A DNA stretch of 57,339 bases from Salinispora pacifica CNR114 (GTDB lineage Bacteria; Actinomycetota; Actinomycetes; Mycobacteriales; Micromonosporaceae). The first letter of the stretch is position 1. Each line of letters begins with the position of its first letter. This document shows positions 35,012 to 44,896 of the stretch, in pieces. Position numbers and translations under genes: made by a program. The notes beneath the pieces were generated by a model. The model worked only from the letters and a program-made list of their open reading frames with translations, was not told where the DNA came from and did no database searches. The stretch is taken from assembly GCF_000514775.1 (NCBI RefSeq), contig NZ_AZWO01000033.1, forward strand, positions 1-57,339. The letters run 5' to 3'.

Positions 35012-35671
35012 GTGCGACTGTTGGTGGTGGAGGACGAGGCGCGGCTGGCGGCCGCGCTGCACCGGGGGCTGCAGGCAGAAGGGTTCGCGGTGGATGTTGC
35101 CTCGACCGGGCCAGCCGGACTGGAGGCGGCCCGGCACGGCGAGTACGACGCGATGGTCCTCGACGTGATGCTGCCCGGCCTCTCCGGCTACGAGGTGGTC
35201 CGCCGGCTGCGGGCCGAGCGGCGCTGGCTGCCGGTGCTCATGCTCTCCGCCAAGGACGGCGAGTACGACCAGGCCGACGGGCTGGACTGCGGGGCCGACG
35301 ACTACCTCACCAAGCCCTTCTCGTACGTGGTGCTGCTGGCCCGGCTGCGCGCCCTGCTGCGCCGCGGCGCACCGGAGCGGCCGGCGGTGCTGGCCGTGGG
35401 GGACCTCCGGCTGGACCCGGCCCGGCGGCGGGTGACCCGTGACGGCGTCGAGGTGGCCCTGACCGGCCGGGAGTACGCCCTGCTCGACTACCTGATGCGC
35501 CGCCCCGGCACGGTGGTCTCCAAAATCGAACTCCTGGACCACGTCTGGGACGCCAGCGTCGAAACCGCCCCGAACGCGGTGGAGGTGTACGTGGGCTACC
35601 TGCGCCGCAAGCTCGGCCGAGACCGCCTGGAGACCGTCCGCGGGGCCGGCTACCGCCTCGTCACCGCATGA
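35012..35671 (+). CDS. OmpR-family response regulator
   Basis: This encodes 219 residues from GTG 35012. The receiver domain (about 1-115) has EDE at 7-9, the phospho-acceptor in MVLDVMLPG (Asp about 51), the switch Ser in LSAKD and Lys in LTKPF. The winged-helix domain (about 125-219) has TGREYALLDYLMRRPGTVVS, VEVYVGYLRRKLGRD and the end RGAGYRLV. The stop overlaps the kinase ATG, giving a two-gene unit. The signal is unknown. Confidence 0.94.
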   Translation: MRLLVVEDEARLAAALHRGLQAEGFAVDVASTGPAGLEAARHGEYDAMVLDVMLPGLSGYEVVRRLRAERRWLPVLMLSAKDGEYDQADGLDCGADDYLTKPFSYVVLLARLRALLRRGAPERPAVLAVGDLRLDPARRRVTRDGVEVALTGREYALLDYLMRRPGTVVSKIELLDHVWDASVETAPNAVEVYVGYLRRKLGRDRLETVRGAGYRLVTA

Positions 35672-37131
35672 CCGAACCCGCCGCCCCCGCCGACCGTCCC
35701 CGCCCCGGCACCAACCCCTCGCCAGCCGGCGACCCCCCGCCCGCCACCGGGCGCCGGGCGCGCGGGCGGCCCAGGGCCCCGCTTGGCCTCCGCGGACGGC
35801 TGATGGCGATCGGCCTACTCGGCGTGTCGGCGGGGCTCGCCGTCGGCGGCCTGGTGCTCCTGGCCGTGCTCAACTGGACTTTGCACCGCAACGTCGACAC
35901 GGAGGCGCTGCGCACCGCCGACGCCATCGCCCTGCTGGCCGCCGAAGACGCCCTGCCCGACCCCCTGCCCGTCGCCGGCAGTCAGGTGCGGGTACAGGTG
36001 GTCGACGCGCAGGGACGGGTCCGCGCCGCCTCCATCGACGCCGACCGGCTGGTGCCGATGGTCCGGCCGGAGCAGGTCGACCGCACCGCCCGAGCCGGCG
36101 TCACCGTGCCGGGGCAACGCATGGGGCTGACCGGGCCGATGCGGGTGGTGGCCGTCCCGGCCGGCACCGACGGCGACCCGCTCACCGTGCTGGTCGCCCG
36201 CTCGCTGGTGGACGTACGGCAGAGTATCCACGTCGTCCAGACCATCCTGCTGGTCAGCTTCCCGCCGCTGGTGGGCCTGCTCGCCCTCGTGGCCTGGCGG
36301 GCCGTCGGCGCGACGCTGCGCCCGGTGGAGGCGCTGCGTCGGGGCGCCGAGGAGATCACCGGTCGGGACGGGCGCGGCCGGCTACCCGTACCGGCGTCGC
36401 AGGACGAGATCCACCGGCTCGCGGTGACCCTCAACGACATGCTGGATCGGCTGCGCGCCAGCCGGGACCGGGAGCGGGCGTTCGTCGCCGACGCCGCGCA
36501 CGAACTGCGCAGCCCGCTGACCAACCTGCGGACCGAACTCGAGGTCGCGCAGCGGCTGGGGGAGCGGACCGACTGGCCCGCGGTTTCGGTGGACCTGCTG
36601 GCCGACACCGAACGGCTCGGCCGGCTCGTCGATGACCTGTTGCTTCTCGCCCGTCTCGACGAGGCCCCGCCCGCCCGTGGCACCGGGCCGGTCGACCTGG
36701 GTGCCCTGCTGGCCGAGGTGGCCGCTCGCTACCCGGCCCAGAGTGTCCACCGGGCACCGGCGGCATCGCCGCTCTGGGTAGTCGGGGACCCGGAGGAACT
36801 GCGCCGGGTGCTGGTCAACCTGGTCGACAACGCGGTACGGCACGCCCGCTCCCGGGTGCTGCTCGGCGGCGAGCCGGACGGGCCCGCGTACCACCGGGTG
36901 ACGGTGACCGACGACGGGCCCGGCATCCCGGTGGCGGACCGGGAACGGGTCTTCGGCCGGTTCACCCGGCTGGACGCCGCCCGCGACCGGGACGCCGGCG
37001 GCGCTGGCCTGGGGCTCGCCATCGTGCGCGAACTGGTGCGGCGGGCCGGCGGTCGGGTCGAGCTCACCGACGCCGACCCGCCGCCGGGCCTGCGCGTCCG
37101 GGTGACGCTGCCCGCGCTGCCCCCCGACTAG
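35668..37131 (+). CDS. membrane sensor histidine kinase, partner of the OmpR regulator
   Basis: This encodes 487 residues from ATG 35668, overlapping the regulator stop. The Pro-rich cytosolic N-terminus is unusually long (about 45 residues). Two membrane helices (LMAIGLLGVSAGLAVGGLVL and ILLVSFPPLVGLLALVAW) flank an extracytoplasmic domain of about 110 residues. A HAMP linker is followed by HisKA with FVADAAHELRSPLTNLRTEL (phospho-His in AAHELRSP). The ATPase domain shows the N-box LVNLVDNAVRHA, DDGPGIP and GGAGLGLAIVRELV. It is similar in form to TcrY/PrrB-like actinobacterial kinases. No stimulus can be inferred. Confidence 0.94.
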   Translation: MTEPAAPADRPRPGTNPSPAGDPPPATGRRARGRPRAPLGLRGRLMAIGLLGVSAGLAVGGLVLLAVLNWTLHRNVDTEALRTADAIALLAAEDALPDPLPVAGSQVRVQVVDAQGRVRAASIDADRLVPMVRPEQVDRTARAGVTVPGQRMGLTGPMRVVAVPAGTDGDPLTVLVARSLVDVRQSIHVVQTILLVSFPPLVGLLALVAWRAVGATLRPVEALRRGAEEITGRDGRGRLPVPASQDEIHRLAVTLNDMLDRLRASRDRERAFVADAAHELRSPLTNLRTELEVAQRLGERTDWPAVSVDLLADTERLGRLVDDLLLLARLDEAPPARGTGPVDLGALLAEVAARYPAQSVHRAPAASPLWVVGDPEELRRVLVNLVDNAVRHARSRVLLGGEPDGPAYHRVTVTDDGPGIPVADRERVFGRFTRLDAARDRDAGGAGLGLAIVRELVRRAGGRVELTDADPPPGLRVRVTLPALPPD

Positions 37132-37142
37132 CGGACGCGGCG

Positions 37143-38900
<1,758 letters not shown>

Positions 38901-39023
38901 GCCCCATCGTGCTTAACCAGCGACGGGATGTACAAGTCCCGCGCCGGTTGGGTTTCCCGCCGTGCTGCTTTTGCTGGCCCCGCCGCCTCCGGCCCATCCG
39001 GGTACGGTAGAACCGATGGCGTG

Positions 39024-39977
39024 ATGGACGGGGTGGTACGGGAACTGCTCGGCCGGCAGCTCGAAGCGTGGTTGCCCCGAGCAGTCGCGCGGGGGAGGCC
39101 CAGCGTCGTGGCGCTCGCGTACGGGCCCGGGGCCCTGCTCGCGGCCACTGACTCCGCCGAAGCGGTACTCGGCGTGCTCGCCGAGCATGCCGGCCAGCTT
39201 CGCGGGCGGCAGCTCACCGTGCTGGTGCTCGCCGACGGAGGTGCGGAACTCCCCGCCCGGCTGGGCGCGATCGAGGCGAGCCTGCCGGCCGAGATAGCCG
39301 TACACCTGGTGCCCGGCGGGCCCGCCCGGCTGCCCGTGGCGGTGAAGGCAGCCGGCGCCACGGGGGCGCCGCTGCTGTCGTACCTGGATGGGGCTGGCGC
39401 CACCGACCCCGGTGTGCTGGCCGCCAGTGCCGCCGGCCGCCCCGCCGAGCTCCTGCTGGTCACCGAGGCGAAGCCCGTGGCTGCTGGCCCTGCTGACCCT
39501 GCCGGCTCCGCGGCTGCATCTGCTGACCCTGCCGGCTTGGTGCGGGCCGGTCTCGCCGGTGCCGGTTTCCCACTCACCACCCAGGTCGACCTGGTGGCGG
39601 TGGACGGGTCACTCGCGCGGCGGCTCGCCCTCGGCGCCGGCCACGACCGGAGCCTGGAGGCGTTCAAGGAACACCTGTGGGCGGTGGAGGACGACACCGC
39701 GGTTCGCTATCGGGACCCCGCCGACCCGAGTGGGCAACCGCTCGACATCGCCCGCGCCCCCGAGTTGCTGGGCCAGGAACTCCTCGCCGAGCTGGCCCGC
39801 TCCGGCCCCCGTACCGTCACCGAGCTGCGCCGACACGCGCTGACCGCGACCGCGTATCGGTCAGTCGACGTGCAGCGGGCGCTCACCGGGCTGCTGCGGT
39901 GCGGCGCCGCCGTGCGCGACCCCGAGCACGGTCGACTCGGCGGTGACGTGGTCATCGCGGTGACCCGGCACCCGTAG
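39024..39977 (+). CDS. conserved hypothetical protein
   Basis: This encodes 317 residues from ATG 39024 (GTG 39021 is an alternative). TACGGT lies about 16 bases upstream, so the messenger may be leaderless. The first half is a Rossmann-like alpha/beta domain (SVVALAYGPGALLAATDSAE, LTVLVLADGGAEL). Residues about 150-170 contain a duplicated PAxPADPAG low-complexity run encoded by a repeated 18-bp block. The C-terminus looks like a winged-helix module (LARSGPRTVTELRRHALTAT). No family is recognised. The 3' end is overlapped by the opposing AraC gene. Confidence 0.7.
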   Translation: MDGVVRELLGRQLEAWLPRAVARGRPSVVALAYGPGALLAATDSAEAVLGVLAEHAGQLRGRQLTVLVLADGGAELPARLGAIEASLPAEIAVHLVPGGPARLPVAVKAAGATGAPLLSYLDGAGATDPGVLAASAAGRPAELLLVTEAKPVAAGPADPAGSAAASADPAGLVRAGLAGAGFPLTTQVDLVAVDGSLARRLALGAGHDRSLEAFKEHLWAVEDDTAVRYRDPADPSGQPLDIARAPELLGQELLAELARSGPRTVTELRRHALTATAYRSVDVQRALTGLLRCGAAVRDPEHGRLGGDVVIAVTRHP

Positions 39978-40850
39978 CTGAGCGCCGCCGGCCTCGGCGG
40001 GCGGGCGCGGGCGTACCAGGGGCGCAACGCCCCGGGCGGCGCGGAACGACCCCGGGCTGACCCCGACCTCTCGGGTGAAGAACCGGCCGAAGTTGGTCGG
40101 CTCGGCGAAGCCGAGCCGTTGGCCGATTCGCGCCACCGGTTCGTCGGTCGCCGCGAGTAGGCGGCGGGCCTGCAACGCCACCCGCTCGTCCACCACCTGC
40201 TTCGCGCTGCGCCCGGTGACCGCCAGGCAGGCGCGGGTCAGGGTACGAACCGAGCAACCCAGCCGGTCGGCGTAGTCCTCCACCCGGCGGCTGCGCTGGT
40301 AGCCCTGCTCCAACTCGCGGCAGAGCAGTCGGAAGGTACCGGTCTCGGTGCGCGACGCCGACCGCGACGCGGGCTGCGGCCCCCCATCGGAGTCGGACAG
40401 CAGGGCCAGCCGAAGCAGCAGCGCCGCCAGCTGGTGGCGGAGCAGAGCGGCGGACTTTCCGCGATGCTGTTCGCAGTCCGTCGCGAGCTGACGGACCCCG
40501 GTACTGATGGCCACTCCATCCGCACCGGTCAGCTCAAGCCGGGTCGGGGCCGCCTCGGGGTCAATGTCGAAGCCGTGCAGCGCCGCCGAGGCCCAGCGCA
40601 CCACGATCGCACCCAGGGGTGGCCCGCACCGAAGCACCTGGCCCGCCCGGACCCGCAGCAGTGTGCCCGGGTGGCAGGGGAGGGGGTGGAAGTCCACCTC
40701 AGCGCCGCCATGTCCGGCGATGACCAGGATGAGCAGGTCCTCCGTCAGCAGGATCGGACGCTGCCACGCCGGATCGGTCACCACGCCACCGAAGCCGAGC
40801 GCCGCGCTCACGGCGGCGTCCGGGGTGCGATGAACAGCAGAGAACATCAC
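39861..40850 (-). CDS. AraC-family transcriptional regulator
   Basis: This encodes 329 residues. The N-terminal cupin-like effector domain (about 30-110: LILVIAGHGGAEVDFHPLPC, LLRVRAGQVLRCG) is followed by a double HTH (about 180-280) with the first recognition region CSVRTLTRACLAVTGRSAKQ and the signature IGQRLGFAEPTNFGRFFTRE. The family fold ends near FRAARG. The last 55 residues are Pro/Arg-rich and lie antisense to the preceding gene, overlapping it by 117 bases, so they may be read-through of a worn 3' end. It is divergent from the SDR gene at 41078, which is a likely target. Confidence 0.85.
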   Translation of the reverse strand: MMFSAVHRTPDAAVSAALGFGGVVTDPAWQRPILLTEDLLILVIAGHGGAEVDFHPLPCHPGTLLRVRAGQVLRCGPPLGAIVVRWASAALHGFDIDPEAAPTRLELTGADGVAISTGVRQLATDCEQHRGKSAALLRHQLAALLLRLALLSDSDGGPQPASRSASRTETGTFRLLCRELEQGYQRSRRVEDYADRLGCSVRTLTRACLAVTGRSAKQVVDERVALQARRLLAATDEPVARIGQRLGFAEPTNFGRFFTREVGVSPGSFRAARGVAPLVRPRPPAEAGGAQLRVPGHRDDHVTAESTVLGVAHGGAAPQQPGERPLHVD

Positions 40851-41040
40851 CCGCGACGGTAGCCCCGTACGCCGATTCCCGCATCACCGTCCTCGCCGCG
40901 CGGTCCATGCACGCGGCGAACCAGCACCAACGGGCCCGAAAAGGGGCTGCTCCGATTCCGTCGCCCCGACTCCGCCCCGACTCCGCCTCGAATCCGTTGT
41001 GCCGGCGGCAGGGTTGTGGGGACTGAGCGAGGCGGTTACG

Positions 41041-41054
41041 TTACCGAGCGGTAG
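41041..41054. promoter_or_regulatory. inverted repeat upstream of the SDR gene
   Basis: TTACCGAGCGGTAG is palindromic except at the outermost base pair (TTACCG / CGGTAG), resembling operators of TetR-family repressors of acyl-CoA metabolism. It ends 23 bases before ATG 41078. Confidence 0.45.
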
Positions 41055-41077
41055 GGGTGGATGGCGAAGGGACGGGC

Positions 41078-41854
41078 ATGACGGATCTTTTCTCGGTTAC
41101 CGGCAAGACCGTCCTGGTCACCGGCGGCTCGCGCGGGATCGGCCGGATGATCGCCGAAGGTTTCGTACGGGCCGGCGCCAAAGTGATCATCGCTGCCCGG
41201 AAGGCGGACGTCTGCGCGGCGGTCGCCGCCGAACTGTCAACGCTGGGCGAGTGCACGGCGGTCCCGGTCGACCTCAGCAGCGCCGCTGGCGCCGAGGCGC
41301 TCGCCGCCAGCGTACGAGAGCGGCACGACCGACTCGACGTACTGGTCAACAACGCGGGCGCCACCTGGGGCGCACCACTTGAGGCGTACCCGGAGAGCGC
41401 ATTCGACAAGCTCTGGGCGGTTAACGTCAAGGCCGTCTTCCGGCTCACCACCGCGCTGCTGCCCGTACTGCGTGCCGCAGGCACCGCAGACGATCCCGCC
41501 CGGGTTATCAACATCGGCTCGGTGGACGGGATCCGGGTCCCGTGGATGGAGGTGTACGCGTACTCCGCCACGAAGGCGGCCGTGCACATGCTGACCCGCA
41601 GCCTCGCCCACCAACTCGCCGCCGAACACGTCACCGTCAACGCGATCGCCCCGGGCCCCTTCGAGAGCAAGATGATGGCGTTTGCCCTGGACGATCCCGC
41701 TTCTCGGGTTGCCATCGAGAAGCAGGTGCCGCTGGGCCGTATCGGCCGACCGGAGGACATGGCGGGCACCGCGATCTACCTGTCGTCGCGGGCCGGCGCC
41801 TACCTGACCGGCGCGGTCATCCCGGTTGACGGCGGCATCACCACCCACGGCTGA
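41078..41854 (+). CDS. short-chain dehydrogenase/reductase (FabG-like)
   Basis: This encodes 258 residues from ATG 41078, with AAGGGA upstream. It is a classical SDR: cofactor motif TGGSRGIGRM (about 15-24), NNAGATWG, the catalytic Ser in INIGSVDGIRV, YSATKAAVHML (Tyr/Lys pair) and the C-terminal PVDGGITTHG. The Arg after the glycine motif and the fold suggest NADP(H) preference. The likely reaction is oxidation/reduction of a hydroxy- or keto-acyl substrate. Its promoter carries a TetR-like palindrome. Confidence 0.92.
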   Translation: MTDLFSVTGKTVLVTGGSRGIGRMIAEGFVRAGAKVIIAARKADVCAAVAAELSTLGECTAVPVDLSSAAGAEALAASVRERHDRLDVLVNNAGATWGAPLEAYPESAFDKLWAVNVKAVFRLTTALLPVLRAAGTADDPARVINIGSVDGIRVPWMEVYAYSATKAAVHMLTRSLAHQLAAEHVTVNAIAPGPFESKMMAFALDDPASRVAIEKQVPLGRIGRPEDMAGTAIYLSSRAGAYLTGAVIPVDGGITTHG

Positions 41855-41900
41855 GCCGGCGTAGCCGGCGGTTGTTGCTTTCGCATACCGACCGGGGTGG

Positions 41901-41939
41901 CCGGGGTCGCGCGGACTCGGCAGCTCCGCGCGGCCCCGG
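41901..41939. terminator. 15-bp stem-loop between convergent genes
   Basis: CCGGGGTCGCGCGGA (41901-41915) pairs with TCCGCGCGGCCCCGG (41925-41939) with a single T:G mismatch and a 9-base loop. It separates the SDR gene from the sporulation gene. Confidence 0.75.
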
Positions 41940-41992
41940 TTGACCGGTCACCAGATTGCGGTCCTTTCGATCCAGATTCCGGCCTCTCGATC

Positions 41993-42424
41993 TCAGCGTC
42001 CGGCGAGTAGCCGGTTCACCGCCGTGTCGACGTCCAGGTGCTCGGCCTCGCGGCCGCGCGCGACGACGACATAGGTCCGCCGCAGGAAGCGCACCAAGAC
42101 GCTCCGCGGCACCTCAAACAGGGCGTTGCCGTCCGGGGACGACAACGCCAGGGCGACGAAGTCCCCGCGCGGGGTGGCCCAGGGCCAGACCCGCACATCG
42201 CCGATGCCAGCCGGCTCATCGAGGCCGGTCACCAGCAGTTCCCGTGCGAACGACCAGCTGACCGCCTCGCCACCGGCCGATTCCGCATGGAACAGGACGT
42301 GGACCGCATACGGATCAGCAGGGTCGTAGCGCAGACTGGCACGCACCGGCAAGGCCGTGGCGTCAGGTGCGACGAGCCTTAGCGACGTCTCGACCTCTAC
42401 GGTCGTCGGTCGGATGACACTCAT
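41993..42424 (-). CDS. SsgA/SsgB-like sporulation and cell-division protein
   Basis: This encodes 143 residues. The SALP family pattern is clear: LRLVAPDATALPVRASLRYD, PADPYAVHVLFHAES, WSFARELLVTGL, GDVRVWPW and VALALSSPDGNALFEVPRSV. Proteins of this family exist only in sporulating actinomycetes and guide FtsZ to septation sites (SsgB) or control cell-wall remodelling. Length and the DPYAVH / SSPDGNALFE blocks are close to SsgB, but orthology needs a tree. GGGGGGAG precedes the start. Confidence 0.92.
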   Translation of the reverse strand: MSVIRPTTVEVETSLRLVAPDATALPVRASLRYDPADPYAVHVLFHAESAGGEAVSWSFARELLVTGLDEPAGIGDVRVWPWATPRGDFVALALSSPDGNALFEVPRSVLVRFLRRTYVVVARGREAEHLDVDTAVNRLLAGR

Positions 42425-42786
42425 GGACGTTCTCCCCCCGGCACCGCTGCGGAACGCGCGTGTCCCGCTTTTCCCATACTCAGGTGCTGCCCCTAGCTAC
42501 GCTCCGCCATACGCTGACTTCACCCAGTGGTGGGAAGGCCTTCGGAGTGTCCCCCAGAATGTGAAAGTTCCTGTAGGATTTCCGGTTCCACCCGTCCGCG
42601 GTGCCGCTTGGCATCAGGTGCTTCAGTCGTCGACTTACTCCGGTAACGTCCAGTCCACGGTCGCAGTGACGGGCGCGCGCCACACTGGGGGAAGGAAATG
42701 TGACAGGGTGATCCTCAGTGGATCGTGTCACGCCGTCGGGTCGACCGATCATCGCGACCCAGACGGCTGAACGGCGGGGGTTCCGG
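42425..42786. other. divergent promoter region between the Ssg-like and PGPGW genes
   Basis: These 362 bases contain the promoters and leaders of the two divergent genes. AT-richer stretches near 42465-42480 and 42555-42585 are compatible with developmental promoters. An open frame on the plus strand (42718) extends the PGPGW gene upstream but begins without a ribosome site. No other feature is supported. Confidence 0.4.
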
Positions 42787-43278
42787 GTGTCGAACGAACA
42801 GCGGAGTAGACCGGGCCGATCCGGCTCGGACATGGGTGCACCGGCAGCGGGGGCGGCGCTGGTCGACACCCGGGGAGAACGGCCGCGGTGGCGCCAGCGA
42901 ATCTCGACCACCCTCGCGTTGATTCGGGCCAACCCCACCGGCCGACTTGCCCTGAAGGTCTTTGTCGCGATCACCGGTGCCATCGTCGTCACGGTCGGAA
43001 TCGCGCTGATCCCGCTGCCGGGCCCCGGCTGGTTGCTGGTGATCGCCGGCCTCGGGATCTGGGCGGTGGAGTTTCACTGGGCGCGGCGGTTGCTCACCTT
43101 TACCCGCCGGCACGTCTACGGCTGGACCAACTGGGTTACTCGACAGTCACTCTCAGTGCGGTTCGTTATCGGCGCGGTCGGTCTCGTCTTCGTGTCGACC
43201 GTCGTGTGGCTGTCGCTCAAGTACAGCGTCGGCTTCGACGTGGTGGCCTGGGTACTGGACCGCCTGGCGGCGAGCTGA
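42787..43278 (+). CDS. PGPGW-motif membrane protein (TIGR02611 type)
   Basis: This encodes 163 residues from GTG 42787, preceded by GGCGGGGG; an earlier in-frame GTG lies at 42718. The first membrane pair contains the family motif PLPGPGWLLVIAGLGIWAVE (about 74-93) with an upstream helix VFVAITGAIVVTVGIALI. A third hydrophobic segment FVIGAVGLVFVSTVVWLSL lies near the C-terminus. It is a conserved actinobacterial inner-membrane protein of unknown function. Confidence 0.8.
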   Translation: MSNEQRSRPGRSGSDMGAPAAGAALVDTRGERPRWRQRISTTLALIRANPTGRLALKVFVAITGAIVVTVGIALIPLPGPGWLLVIAGLGIWAVEFHWARRLLTFTRRHVYGWTNWVTRQSLSVRFVIGAVGLVFVSTVVWLSLKYSVGFDVVAWVLDRLAAS

Positions 43279-43329
43279 GCCTCGGTTTGGGTTCGGCATT
43301 GGCGATCAGGTAGAGTCATCCGAGCCAAC

Positions 43330-43401
43330 GGGCGATTAGCTCAGCGGGAGAGCGCTTCGTTCACACCGAAGAGGTCACTGGTTCGATCCCAGTATCGCCC
43401 A
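43330..43401 (+). tRNA. tRNA-Val (CAC), integration target
   Basis: The acceptor stem GGGCGAT pairs with ATCGCCC, the anticodon arm CTTCG-TT-CAC-AC-CGAAG shows CAC, and the T-arm has GGTTCGATCCC with discriminator A. The 3' portion from the anticodon loop onward is duplicated at 55671-55714. The tRNA remains intact after integration because the element supplies the same 3' sequence. Confidence 0.97.
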
Positions 43402-43402
43402 C
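43359..43402 (+). repeat. left attachment core (att copy 1)
   Basis: This 44-bp segment from the anticodon loop to just past the tRNA 3' end is repeated without a mismatch at 55671-55714. Cores of this extent in tRNA 3' halves are typical of tyrosine-recombinase elements of the pSAM2/AICE type. Confidence 0.93.
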
Positions 43403-43409
43403 CCAGCTC

Positions 43410-43442
43410 AAAGGCCACTTCCCCGCGTGGGAGGTGGCCTTT
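43410..43442. terminator. stem-loop between tRNA-Val and the integrase gene
   Basis: AAAGGCCAC (43410-43418) pairs with GTGGCCTTT (43434-43442), with extra CCC/GGG pairing inside. It can end both the tRNA transcript and the minus-strand integrase transcript. Confidence 0.75.
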
Positions 43443-43451
43443 CTGCTGCCC

Positions 43452-43472
43452 GTACAGCAGCGAAGTACAGCA
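43452..43472 (+). repeat. left copy of 21-bp internal repeat, probable arm-type site
   Basis: The segment is GTACAGCA-GCGAA-GTACAGCA: two 8-bp direct repeats spaced by 5. An identical copy lies at 55566-55586 near the other end of the element, and no third copy was noticed. Paired inner sites flanking the cores are what arm-type integrase or Xis binding sites look like. Confidence 0.75.
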
Positions 43473-43477
43473 GCCCG

Positions 43478-44699
43478 TCATTGTCCGAGTGAATCGCCGA
43501 GACGTTTGAGGGCGTCCCTGGTCGCCTTTGATGAGACCTGGGTGTAGATCTCCATCGTCACGGAGAAGCGGGCGTGCCGAAGGATCTGCATGGCGACTCG
43601 CGGATGGACGTCGAGATCGGCCAGGAGGGTGGCGCAGGTCCGACGGGCGTCGTGGACGGTGATCGGCCTGACTCCTGCTCGGTCGCATCTCGTCTGCCAG
43701 GAGCGTTGAAAGTTGCGCGGCTCGATGGGTGTGCCATAGCGGGTGGTGAATACGAGGTCGTTCTCGTGCCACGTTTTTCCGGCGGCTGCTCGTGCCTCGT
43801 CGCGTTGGCTATTCCGCAACCTGAGTGCGGCCACGCAGATGTCGGGCAGGGGGAGGGCGGCGTCGGACGCCTGGGTCTTGGTGTCGCGGTGGAGAAGCTT
43901 CCCGCGTACGCGTTGCAGTTGCCGGCCGATGGTCAGCTCGCCGGCATCGAGGTCGAGGTCCTCCCATGCCAGTCCCAACGCCTCGCCTTTACGGAGGCCG
44001 GTGACGAGGACCAGGGCATAGGCGGCGTAGAGCGGGTCCTCGTCGGTGCGGGCCGATTCTAGGAACTTTCGCGCCTCGTCGCTGGACCAGGACCTTCCGC
44101 GTCGACGGCGGACGGTGGCCAGAGTGACCGGCACGGCAGGATTCTTGCTGATGAGGTCTTCGGCCTGGGCGTGGGTGAGGGCGGCCCGCAGCGCGGCCCG
44201 GATGTCGCTGACCGTGCGCGTCGACGGGACCGCCTGGCAGGACCGCCCGACCGCGCAACAGCGGCGTTTCTCTTGACGACGGGCGGCGTCCTTGCCCTGG
44301 GCGCAGCACTGGCAGGTACGGGCCACCTGATTGAGCCAGGTCTGTACGTCCCGCGCCTGGAGCCGGTCGAGGCGCTTGGACCCGAGGCCAGGGGAGAGGT
44401 AGCGGCGGACGAACGTCTCGTAGGTGGCGAAGGTGAGCGGCGCCCGGTTCGGTTCGATGATCTCGGTCAGCCAGTAGGCGAGGAAGCAACCGACGGGTCG
44501 GGACACTGGTCGCCACCGGTCCCGCCTTGGCCTGCTGGTGCAGTTTGATCCACTTGTCGTGCACGGCGTCCCGTGTCTTGCCGTAGACGTACTTGCGTGT
44601 CCGCTTCCCATCGGGCTTGGTGACCCAAACGTATGCGGCGAAGCCGGTGCGGTACGGGAAGATCGACCCCTCGCCGTTGACACGGGCACGTCCGGGCAT
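43478..44699 (-). pseudogene. int: tyrosine integrase, disrupted by a one-base frameshift
   Basis: ATG 44699 begins the normal integrase N-terminus (NGEGSIFPYRTGFAAYVWVT, a DNA-arm-binding AP2-like domain), which stays open to about 44495. There the frame breaks. The rest, from VGCFLAYWLTEIIEPNRAPL onward, is in the next frame and reaches the stop at 43478. Removing one G from the GGG at 44495-44497 restores a continuous product of about 406 residues. The catalytic domain keeps the Arg in TGLRKGEALGLAWEDLDL, HDARRTCATLLA, the second His in ILRHARFSVTM and the nucleophile Tyr in EIYTQVSS. It is the pSAM2/AICE family. Either the element is locked or this is a base-calling error. Confidence 0.88.
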
Positions 44700-44896
44700 C
44701 AGGCGGCCTCCTGCCGTTCTACCTGCTCGCGGATGTACTTATCGACCCACTCGGGGAGGACACGGCGATACTTGCCGTCCTTGATGGAGCGCAGCTCACC
44801 GGTGGCAATCTTCATCTTGACCTTGGAGATTCCGAAGCCGAGCAGGACGGCGACCTCGGCAGGTGAGTACCAGCGGGGGTGAAGGTCGTGGTTCAT
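44699..44896 (-). CDS. xis: excisionase / helix-turn-helix protein (Xis)
   Basis: This encodes 65 residues. The winged HTH_17/MerR-like fold is visible in YSPAEVAVLLGFGISKVKMK and the wing DGKYRRVLPEWVDKYIREQV. Its stop overlaps the integrase start (TGATG), and its own start overlaps the rep stop, so rep-xis-int are coupled, as in pSAM2. It would direct excision and may also regulate int. Confidence 0.92.
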   Translation of the reverse strand: MNHDLHPRWYSPAEVAVLLGFGISKVKMKIATGELRSIKDGKYRRVLPEWVDKYIREQVERQEAA

